A stretch of DNA of 17,799 bases from Deltaproteobacteria bacterium (lineage in GTDB: Bacteria; Desulfobacterota; Binatia; UBA9968). A program made the translations under genes and the position numbers. Each line of letters begins with the position of its first letter. Positions within the stretch are counted from its first letter, which is position 1. Positions 5,809 to 12,519 of the stretch are shown here, piece after piece. The notes under the pieces are model-generated. The model did not search any database. It had not been told where the DNA came from and was given only the letters and a program-made list of their open reading frames with translations. The stretch spans positions 1 to 17,799 of the forward strand of contig JAHKKJ010000013.1 in assembly GCA_020027655.1 (NCBI GenBank), in the 5' to 3' direction.

Positions 5809-7701
5809 TCAAGCAATTAGAAACTCCATTCTCAAAATGTCTTTTTCGGCGTCCGAATAATCGAGAGTCATATGGCCGCCGTTGCGCTCTACCAGTTGCT
5901 TTGCGAGCAGGATGCGTAGGGGTAGTACGCTTTCGCTCGGGCTCGAAGACGATTTATCGAAATAATGCGTAATCGACGCGACACGTGCTACTTCACGGAG
6001 ATACGAGATCGCAACGCACCCTTGTTTTTCAACGTTGACCTCAATGTCACTTCCCATTTTTGCCTGCGACAAGACAGCCAGTAGCACGTTTTTCAGAACG
6101 TATTTGACCTGAGTTTCGTCGGCTTTGATTTCACGGCTATAGCCATTCCCTTTCCACCGGATTTGGGCCTGCCGCCGGGCGCATTCATCGGTAATTTCAT
6201 TCAACACAGAGCGAAGCTTTTCCTGCAACGGCACCTTGCTCCAACGAGGCTGCGTGAAGTCGGCAAACTCGATCATCAGCTCAAGCAGGTCATCCATCCG
6301 CTCGATATCGCAGCCTACGACATCTTGGAAACGGTCCCGGAAATTCTCATCCTGATATCTGTCAGTCAACAACTGCGCAAAGGTTTTGATCGTGACCATC
6401 GGGTTCTTTAATTCATGGGCTAGCTCATGGATCAAGACGCTTAAGTCTTCCCGTTGGGAATGACTATTCTCTGCTCTAGTCTCCGCGTGCAAGCCGTTCC
6501 GCTCCTGGGTCAGACTCTCGGCCCTTTCGAGCTCGCTTTTTTCTTGAGCTTCTGAACCAGCCAACGCCTCAAACGCGGGCAGCTCCGGCAACTCTCCCGC
6601 AGCCGAAAAATCGAAAATCAGATCGGTTGCTTCGATCCAGCTTTTTCGTTGCAGGGCCAGGGTTCGGGCGATGACGGTTTCCATTTCGTTCAAGTTCCCG
6701 AACCAAAGGTAGTTGCGGAGACGCTCATTAGCACCTGCGGAAAGACTGACTTCTTCCAAGCCGAGATGGCTGGCATAAACCTGACAAAACCAACTGGCGA
6801 TTGCCGGGACATCCTCCCTTCGCTCCCTTAGCGGCCGCAGCGACAATTTTAGTGTGGCCAGCTTATAATAGAGAGACTCCAGTAACTCATCCCGATAAAC
6901 CTTCTCCAAGATATCGACCCGCGCCGTGGTGATAAGACGACACTTGCCGAATTTGGCTTCCTCTTCTTCGAGGAAATTCAAAAGCTCTGCCTGGCCCGAT
7001 AGCGAAAGCCAATCAACGTTCTCGATTATCAACGTAACGGGCGGCGCTTCGCTGCTACGACACCATGACAGTTGAAGACTTTTCTGATCCAAATAGGCGT
7101 TGTTGATCTCAGCCGAATGCAATGAAACCCAGCTACCGAAACGGGCTCCTAAGAAATGAATCCCACGGGCCACGCGTTCCTGGCCGCAGCCAACCTCCCC
7201 GGAAATCAGAATTGGCAGACCTGTCGCCGCAAACCGATGAACCAGGCTTGCCGCGGCTCGAGTGAGATAAGGGAATTCAAGGTAGCGGCTAAACTCTCCT
7301 TGAGGCTCTACACTAGGATGGGACAGAGCCTCGGATAGAATGTTTCTCCGGGCTAAGAGTTGTCCCACTTTCTCTTTCAATTCATAGGGGCTAAAGGGTT
7401 TGGCTAAACAGCCAACTCTTTCGCGATCGTCGATCGCCCTTGCCGCTGATTTTGAATCCACTAGGAAGAGAACCGCAAAGGGTGCTTTGTCCGCGAATCT
7501 CAACAGGCTAGAGGGCTCCTTCCCGATAGCCGGCGTGACACCGAGAATCAGCAGATCGACATCGCGGTCAGTTTCGCCGAACGAAAAAACCCCTTTCCCA
7601 AAGGGCCTCTTTGCGACGACAAACTCCCGCCCTAAAATAAGGGCCAGGGTCTCCCTCACGACCTCAGACTCCTCAATGACTAAGATTCGCTTCGTTTGCA
7701 T
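5809..7701 (-). CDS. Degenerate receiver-AAA+-histidine kinase fusion protein
   Basis: A 630-residue soluble protein. Residues 1-118 resemble a receiver: Glu10/Glu11 sit in the acidic pocket and Lys101 is kept, but the phospho-Asp position reads LLILGVTP with no Asp. Residues 135-366 resemble the sigma-54 activator AAA+ domain, with worn motifs: Walker A is GEVGCGQER (Lys to Gln174), Walker B is LIIENVD (no catalytic DE pair), and the GAFTGA loop region is shortened and lost. LRPLRERREDVPAI and the YLWFGNLNEMETVI helix remain. A linker (380-415) leads to a DHp domain with an intact His429 (HELAHELKNPM). In the ATPase-like C terminus only part of the N-box is recognisable (Asn538); the G1 and G2 glycine boxes are missing. 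There is no DNA-binding HTH. The start overlaps the sensor kinase gene by 29 bp. I infer a non-enzymatic scaffold or phosphotransfer hub; its true function is unknown. Confidence 0.9.
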   Translation of the reverse strand: MQTKRILVIEESEVVRETLALILGREFVVAKRPFGKGVFSFGETDRDVDLLILGVTPAIGKEPSSLLRFADKAPFAVLFLVDSKSAARAIDDRERVGCLAKPFSPYELKEKVGQLLARRNILSEALSHPSVEPQGEFSRYLEFPYLTRAAASLVHRFAATGLPILISGEVGCGQERVARGIHFLGARFGSWVSLHSAEINNAYLDQKSLQLSWCRSSEAPPVTLIIENVDWLSLSGQAELLNFLEEEEAKFGKCRLITTARVDILEKVYRDELLESLYYKLATLKLSLRPLRERREDVPAIASWFCQVYASHLGLEEVSLSAGANERLRNYLWFGNLNEMETVIARTLALQRKSWIEATDLIFDFSAAGELPELPAFEALAGSEAQEKSELERAESLTQERNGLHAETRAENSHSQREDLSVLIHELAHELKNPMVTIKTFAQLLTDRYQDENFRDRFQDVVGCDIERMDDLLELMIEFADFTQPRWSKVPLQEKLRSVLNEITDECARRQAQIRWKGNGYSREIKADETQVKYVLKNVLLAVLSQAKMGSDIEVNVEKQGCVAISYLREVARVASITHYFDKSSSSPSESVLPLRILLAKQLVERNGGHMTLDYSDAEKDILRMEFLIA

Positions 7702-9175
7702 GAGCGCGCCCGTTGCCTAATTGACGAATCGGCTTACCAGTTGGCAAATTTATAAAAAAAGTTGTTCCAACACCGACTTTACTCTCAACCGTGACATACC
7801 CCCCATGTTCCTGGACAATCTGATGAGAGATGGAAAGCCCTAAGCCGCTGCCCTCATCTTTGTTGGTAAAAAATGGATCAAAAATATGCTCCAAGTTCTC
7901 CGGCGAGATCCCTATCCCGGTATCGCGGATCTCAACTTGAACAAATTGGTCTGAGTGCTCGTTTCTCGAAGTAATTCGAGTGGATATGAAGATCGAACCA
8001 CCCTCTTTCATAGCCTGGATGGCATTAAGTATGAGGTTCATGAATACCTGCTTCAATTGCTCCTTGTCAACCCAGATTTTAGGCAAGGTTGGCGTAAAAT
8101 CCCTTGTAATCTCAACACTTTTCTCCTTAGCTTCGGTCTCCAAAATACGCGCAATTCCGTCCACAATGTCATTCATATTTTCTTCAGCGACATTCGGACG
8201 CGACGGCCGTGCAAAGCTCAAAAGATCGTTGATCAAACCGCAAATACGATCCACCTCCTTAAGTGCAAGACCTTGAAATCCCTCACGAAATTCTGCATCT
8301 TCGTAACGTTCTGGCAAAAGCTGAGTGAAAGTCCGGATTGCGACTAAGGGATTGCGAATTTCGTGCGCTAGTCCAGCGGTAAGTAGTCCCAAGGAAGAAA
8401 GCCGGTCCGCCCGGCGCAGAGTATTTTGGGATTCCTTGAGTTCCTTCTCCCTCTGCATCAGACGCTCGGCCATCTGATCAAAGGCCTTGGCGAGGCTTCC
8501 GATCTCATCATCCCTGTCGATAGCAACCCGATATTGTAGATCTCCTTCTTCGATGCGTTTCGCAGCTACGGTGAGTTTCTCTAGCGGCTTGGTCATTCTT
8601 GCCGTGATAATAAAAATGAAGCCTAACCCTAATAAGAAAATGGCAGTTGCAATCCCCACGGCCTTAAAGGTGACTGTCCTTATCTCCTCAAGTATCGGAT
8701 TCAAATCAAAGCCTAAACGAATCCCCCCTAATCTTTGGTGACCTAAATTCACGGGCTTGGAAATATCTAAAATGTCTTTTTTATCTCCGATATTCACAAG
8801 GATCTCGTTGGATTTTAGAATCCTTTTTCCAAGCTCGTCGGTAAAAGTCAAAAAAAGCTGGTTCTGATCTTCGTGATAATCGCCCACAATCCTGCCGTTA
8901 TTATCAAAGATATAAGCATAATCGACATCAGGCAGAGCCTTTGCCTCCCGGGCAATCGTTTCAAGCCGGAATATATCCAGCTTGTAAAGAGCACCAGTGA
9001 CACTTAGCTCCATCAGGCTGATCCCCGCCTTGGCCCTTTCGGCCATTTGCTCTAAGAGCAGGTTTCTCTGGGAACGAATCGTAAGGTAAGTGAGGGTGCC
9101 GACTGCGGCGAGATAGAAGAGTCCAACCGAGAGAAAGATCTTAACTTTAAGGCTGAGTTTTACCCTTAGGTCCAT
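7673..9175 (-). CDS. Membrane sensor histidine kinase (periplasmic sensor-HAMP-HisKA-HATPase)
   Basis: A 500-residue inner-membrane kinase. TM1 is about residues 13-33, a 135-residue periplasmic region (about 35-168) follows with a Cache-like core (DVDYAYIFDNNGRIVG), and TM2 is 170-191. A HAMP domain (191-245) with the MTKPLEKLT start leads to the DHp with His271 (HEIRNPLVAI). The ATPase has Asn380/Asn384, G1 DTGIG at 418-422 and G2 GSGLGL at 442-447, so it should be active. The PhnD-like binding protein gene ends nine bases upstream, which suggests the ligand-loaded binding protein is read by this sensor. The last residues overlap the start of the fusion gene by 29 bp, implying coupled translation. 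The likely phosphate acceptor is the NtrC-type regulator two genes on. A Shine-Dalgarno site before the ATG is not obvious. Confidence 0.94.
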   Translation of the reverse strand: MDLRVKLSLKVKIFLSVGLFYLAAVGTLTYLTIRSQRNLLLEQMAERAKAGISLMELSVTGALYKLDIFRLETIAREAKALPDVDYAYIFDNNGRIVGDYHEDQNQLFLTFTDELGKRILKSNEILVNIGDKKDILDISKPVNLGHQRLGGIRLGFDLNPILEEIRTVTFKAVGIATAIFLLGLGFIFIITARMTKPLEKLTVAAKRIEEGDLQYRVAIDRDDEIGSLAKAFDQMAERLMQREKELKESQNTLRRADRLSSLGLLTAGLAHEIRNPLVAIRTFTQLLPERYEDAEFREGFQGLALKEVDRICGLINDLLSFARPSRPNVAEENMNDIVDGIARILETEAKEKSVEITRDFTPTLPKIWVDKEQLKQVFMNLILNAIQAMKEGGSIFISTRITSRNEHSDQFVQVEIRDTGIGISPENLEHIFDPFFTNKDEGSGLGLSISHQIVQEHGGYVTVESKVGVGTTFFINLPTGKPIRQLGNGRAHANEANLSH

Positions 9176-9184
9176 GGGCGGCTA

Positions 9185-10102
9185 TTACCACGAATCTACC
9201 TCTTTCCCTAGGGACGAAAAAACATATCTTTCTACATGCTTCAATTCTTCCAGCGATCCTGGAGGGATTTCATCGATTTTCGTCGTGTTCTGCTGTCTCT
9301 TCAGCACCCCTTGACCTTCTGGATTTTTGTCCATGTTGACTAAAACTTCTTTCAAGGCTTTAACTAACTTTGAATCGAAATCTTTGCGTACTGCTATAAG
9401 TTGTCTTGGGACAGTTATCGTTTTGCCGATAATTTTTAAGGTTTCTTGAACCTCCGACTTCAACCTTTCAATTTCTCTAGTTACTGACGTGGCAGCATCC
9501 ACGCGACCGGTGATTAAAACATTAATCGAACTGCCATCGGTGCCATACACATACCCAACCTCGTCGGGCTTAGCTGTTCCCGGGGATTTTATCTGGACCA
9601 ATTTTAACTTTTTCTCCTCCAAAAGCATTCGAGGAAGAATGCTGGCAGAGGTGGAGTGAGGCTCCTCAAACGCGATAACTTTTCCTTTCAAATCGGCGAG
9701 AGTGTCGATACCACTGTTTTTTTTGACTAGGATGATCCCCTCGTAGTCGGCCTCCCCATACTTCCATTGCCTTAGAATGGGAACAGAACCTGTCCACTTT
9801 GACAGCACCATCGTTGGCACGACGCTGTCATGAAAAAGATCCACTTTGCCCTCTCTCAGCGCTTGCGCGAGCAAGTGCATTTTCTCGAACACCACGATTC
9901 TCCCGCCGGTAATACCCTGAGGAGCTAGTTTTTTGGCCATATAGTCAACAAATTCTTGGCGATCTCTTATCGATCTAACGGGATCGTCGTGCACTCGTCC
10001 AAAAACGAGAAACCGTTCTTGTGCCGCAAGAGGGCGCGGAATAGCCAAAGCCAGTAGAAGAAATAAAGGAAGAGAAATAGAAACCCGTCTGTAAAAATTC
10101 AT
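9185..10102 (-). CDS. PhnD/SsuA-like periplasmic substrate-binding protein
   Basis: A 305-residue secreted protein. A signal peptide spans residues 1-27 (arginines, the LPLFLLLALAI core, then PLAA before QER). The mature part has the class II binding-protein fold seen in PhnD, PtxB and related oxyanion-binding proteins: an FGRVHDDPVRSIRDRQEFVDYMAKKL opening segment of that type near 34-58, the DTLADLKGKVIAFEEPHSTSAS hinge region with the Ser/Thr-rich ligand loop, and LITGRVDAATS in the second lobe. Ligand identity (phosphonate, phosphite, phosphate ester, other anion) is not readable. GGAGG seven bases before the ATG is a strong ribosome site. No ABC permease or ATPase gene is nearby; the next gene is a sensor kinase, so a sensing role is favoured over uptake. 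Confidence 0.87.
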   Translation of the reverse strand: MNFYRRVSISLPLFLLLALAIPRPLAAQERFLVFGRVHDDPVRSIRDRQEFVDYMAKKLAPQGITGGRIVVFEKMHLLAQALREGKVDLFHDSVVPTMVLSKWTGSVPILRQWKYGEADYEGIILVKKNSGIDTLADLKGKVIAFEEPHSTSASILPRMLLEEKKLKLVQIKSPGTAKPDEVGYVYGTDGSSINVLITGRVDAATSVTREIERLKSEVQETLKIIGKTITVPRQLIAVRKDFDSKLVKALKEVLVNMDKNPEGQGVLKRQQNTTKIDEIPPGSLEELKHVERYVFSSLGKEVDSW

Positions 10103-10149
10103 AAATAAACCTCCATCTCTAGCGCTATATCTACATCACAGCTTTTCTT

Positions 10150-11373
10150 TCAGGACTGGGATTTCGCCGCCGTAAGACCGACCATCTCAGCGGTTATTTG
10201 CGTTGTTGCCTTCGGAAGAGCAAGGCATGTTAAAGCGGAAAAAAGAGTCAGGAGGGAAGCGAAGTAATAGGCCCAACTGAATCCCATCGACTCGACCAGG
10301 AGGCCGGATACGAAAACGCCAATAGGCTTAAAGATGTTGGTAAGAGTTGTATAGGTGGCAAGATCAAGTGAGGTCTTTTCCTCACTGGCAAACTCTAACA
10401 TCAAGTGGTTATAATACACCATCGATGCGCTGAAGAAAAACATGTAAACAAAGATCAATACCAAAAGAGGATAAAGCGTTGTGGCGAGTGACAAGGCCAG
10501 AGAGACGGGAATAAGCAGCAGCCCGCCCAGTACCAATAGCCTCCTCGGCTCCCAGCGGAGATTCACATACTTTGAAAAAAACGTAACGATCAGCCCTTGG
10601 AATATGTATTCGGCCATCATTACGGTGCCCACGAAAGCCGGAGCGACGCCTAGAACTTTCGTAAGATATACCGGAAGTACTATGACTCCCCAAGCGTCGA
10701 GAGCCCCGTTAAGAAGTCCAAATCCCAGCCCTAACGTTTTGAGCTTCTTGTCCACCGCCCCCCAGATCTTAAGCACTGGCAATTTAACCTGCTCTTTCAA
10801 ATCCGGCAGATAGAGCACGGCCACAAGAGCAGAGATAGCGGTAAACACAGCAAAAACCAAAAGGGTATTTTCCATAGTGAGAACAGCAATCAATAGTCCT
10901 CCACCTATCATCCCTAAGCCCTTTGATGCCTCTTTAAGCCCAAGAATCATGTTGATAAGGAACCGTTGATTCTCTTTGGGAGAAAAATGCTTGACATAAA
11001 CTGCGCTCATGTCAGCCATGTAAAGCAATCCGCGCATGAATCTTTCCATGTATATCAAAACAAAACTGTGGGCCAGATAAAGGGAAGAGATTAAACTATG
11101 GACGGCAAGCCCAGCGATGAAAGTTCGCTTATACCCCAACCGGTTAAGCATGACGCCTATTCCCGCCGGCGCAAAGATCTCGGCGAATTTGAACAGGAAA
11201 AACAGAAAGGCGATTTTAGATATAGACATACCAATGGACGCAAAGTAGACTGGAACGACTACCCTTAACGCCCCATTAGTAAGGGCCGCGCTCCAATAAC
11301 CTAGCGCAACAATGGCTATAGTCGATTTATAGTTATAGCTCTTCATCTCCATTGGAGTCCCTTTTAACGACAT
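10150..11373 (-). CDS. Major facilitator superfamily transporter
   Basis: A 407-residue integral inner-membrane protein with about twelve hydrophobic segments in two halves. They are split by a charged loop near 193-212 (YLPDLKEQVKLPVLKIWGAVDKK). The loop between helices 2 and 3 carries a motif-A-like GVMLNRLGYKR at 73-83, with Asn where Asp is usual. Substrate is unknown and import cannot be told from export. The first ATG is eight bases after the stop of the VTC gene. A second ATG at 11352, preceded by AAAGGGA, is an equally good start and would remove only seven residues. Position between a VTC-domain gene and an anion-binding protein suggests transport of the same compound or a product, but that is inference. 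Confidence 0.9.
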   Translation of the reverse strand: MSLKGTPMEMKSYNYKSTIAIVALGYWSAALTNGALRVVVPVYFASIGMSISKIAFLFFLFKFAEIFAPAGIGVMLNRLGYKRTFIAGLAVHSLISSLYLAHSFVLIYMERFMRGLLYMADMSAVYVKHFSPKENQRFLINMILGLKEASKGLGMIGGGLLIAVLTMENTLLVFAVFTAISALVAVLYLPDLKEQVKLPVLKIWGAVDKKLKTLGLGFGLLNGALDAWGVIVLPVYLTKVLGVAPAFVGTVMMAEYIFQGLIVTFFSKYVNLRWEPRRLLVLGGLLLIPVSLALSLATTLYPLLVLIFVYMFFFSASMVYYNHLMLEFASEEKTSLDLATYTTLTNIFKPIGVFVSGLLVESMGFSWAYYFASLLTLFSALTCLALPKATTQITAEMVGLTAAKSQS

Positions 11374-11381
11374 TGCCTCGC

Positions 11382-12212
11382 CTACATCCGCTTACTGTTG
11401 GCCATGTAAGCCTCGATCATCGGGAGAAAATAATTTGCTTCTTTATGATGTCTAAGTGGCCCTTGAAACAAAAACCCCATTCCTTCCATAGGTTTCAAAT
11501 ACTCTCTCCTCCGAATAGGATGCCTTTGTTGCAATTCATGAAACCAAGCCGGAACACCACCGTGTAAATATTTCATTTCCAAGATAACCTTGTCCGACGT
11601 GCCCGCTGGCTTTTCGACAAGATACTTCCAGGAATCGTAATCGAGGACATTCGTAGTGACGTAGTGGTATCGCACATCCCAATCAATCGACAGGCGCTCG
11701 ACCTCATTCTGAAAGGCTACTCTCTTGTAGACAACCAAAAGGATTGGCTTTAAGCCCAGAGTAAAGATTGTTTCTTGAGTCTCTCGATACAAGTCCCGGA
11801 TGACATCCGGTTCGGCATCGTTTCTGTTATAGTCGAACACGCCTTCCCCAGCGTCTCTGCCTTCCAAGAACTCCATAAGCGCACTTTTTGTTAGTCGGAA
11901 TCTCCTTTTTTTCCTACGCCCATCTGCCGCGGTTTTCACCTCCACCCAATATTCTGTAATAGGCTCTGGGGGGCGACCGTATGTTTCGTAGCTCCTTACC
12001 CGGACAAGCATCAGGCGACCAAAGAGGCTGTAACGCAGGAGATCGCAGTCCTTGTTGTCAAAATAGACACTGCCCACGGACGTAATTTCCTGTACTGGAG
12101 CAAGCCCATGGGGACCTAGGAACGAACGCAGATTGCGCCATAGACCAGCAACCTCGCTTTCGCTAATCCCTACTTGATATTTTTTTTCGATCCTGTCGTT
12201 AAAATTTGTCAT
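11382..12212 (-). CDS. VTC-domain (polyphosphate polymerase-like) protein
   Basis: A 276-residue soluble protein of the VTC/CYTH tunnel-fold group. Basic and acidic residues expected to line the phosphate tunnel are present: the EKKY motif at 9-12, SVYFD at 48-52, the RVR pair Arg71/Arg73, WVEVK at 89-93 followed by a very basic RRKKRRFR stretch, YKR at 162-164, and ILEMKY with Glu212 and Lys214. In eukaryotic Vtc4 this domain makes polyphosphate from ATP. Bacterial members are mostly uncharacterised and often sit beside DUF4956 or CotH genes, neither of which occurs here. The gene is second in the leftward cluster, 23 bp after the small HTH gene and 8 bp before the MFS gene. Polyphosphate synthesis, binding, or another triphosphate reaction are all possible. 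Confidence 0.85.
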   Translation of the reverse strand: MTNFNDRIEKKYQVGISESEVAGLWRNLRSFLGPHGLAPVQEITSVGSVYFDNKDCDLLRYSLFGRLMLVRVRSYETYGRPPEPITEYWVEVKTAADGRRKKRRFRLTKSALMEFLEGRDAGEGVFDYNRNDAEPDVIRDLYRETQETIFTLGLKPILLVVYKRVAFQNEVERLSIDWDVRYHYVTTNVLDYDSWKYLVEKPAGTSDKVILEMKYLHGGVPAWFHELQQRHPIRRREYLKPMEGMGFLFQGPLRHHKEANYFLPMIEAYMANSKRM

Positions 12213-12235
12213 CTACCACATCTCGATAATCCAGC

Positions 12236-12427
12236 TCAGTCAAATCTCTTTGGCCAGACATTTGAGTTCTGAATAAGCCAGGCATCGATCATGGCCCTTT
12301 TAAAACGCCACTGATTACCGACTTTAAATGCTGGGATTTTTTTTTGCGTCACCAGTCGATAAATAGTGAACTTGTCTACTTTGAGATATCTAGCCACTTG
12401 CTCAGTAGTTAATAAATTTTCTTGCAT
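12236..12427 (-). CDS. Excisionase-family (MerR-like) helix-turn-helix protein
   Basis: A 63-residue protein that is almost entirely one winged-helix DNA-binding domain: LTTEQVARYLKVDKFTIYRL forms the HTH, and the wing KKIPAFKVGNQWRFKRAMIDAWL matches the excisionase/HTH_17 family. A purine-rich GGGACGCGAGGG stretch directly before the ATG can serve as ribosome site. It is the first gene of the leftward cluster, and its promoter overlaps that of the divergent porin gene, so it could be a local autoregulator of both units. A role as a phage-type excisionase is unlikely, since no recombinase is adjacent; the nearest is about 5 kb away past the synthetase genes. Confidence 0.85.
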   Translation of the reverse strand: MQENLLTTEQVARYLKVDKFTIYRLVTQKKIPAFKVGNQWRFKRAMIDAWLIQNSNVWPKRFD

Positions 12428-12450
12428 CCCTCGCGTCCCTATGGCAACCT

Positions 12451-12478
12451 TTGACGCTGATTGGCAGGGATATATAAG
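12451..12478 (+). promoter_or_regulatory. Sigma-70-type promoter of the FadL-type porin gene
   Basis: TTGACG (12451-12456) and TATAAG (12473-12478) are 16 bases apart. The start would be near 12485, leaving a leader of about 35 bases with AAAGGAAG ahead of the ATG. It overlaps the leftward operon promoter. Confidence 0.55.
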
Positions 12479-12497
12479 AGTTATGTGCCCTAGTCAA
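12469..12497 (-). promoter_or_regulatory. Sigma-70-type promoter of the leftward eight-gene cluster
   Basis: Read leftward, TTGACT (12497-12492) and TATATC (12474-12469) are separated by exactly 17 bases. Transcription would start near 12462, about 35 bases before the HTH gene's ATG. The -10 region is shared with the rightward porin promoter. Confidence 0.6.
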
Positions 12498-12519
12498 GCC
12501 TTATAAAGGAAGCCGCTGA

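Noticed and set aside
5790..5816. TTG-initiated nine-residue extension of the NtrC-type regulator
   Set aside because: Possible, but the ATG at 5789 begins directly before the receiver fold; the extension adds only a charged stub overlapping the previous gene.
5809..7701. The fusion gene as a frameshifted or broken pseudogene
   Set aside because: The frame is open for 630 codons with domain-like spacing and coupled overlap; only catalytic residues are lost, which fits a pseudoenzyme better than decay.
12236..12427. The small HTH gene as excisionase of the element at tRNA-Glu
   Set aside because: It is about 5 kb from the recombinase, on the other side of glnS and gltX and outside the expected element, and it heads a signalling operon.
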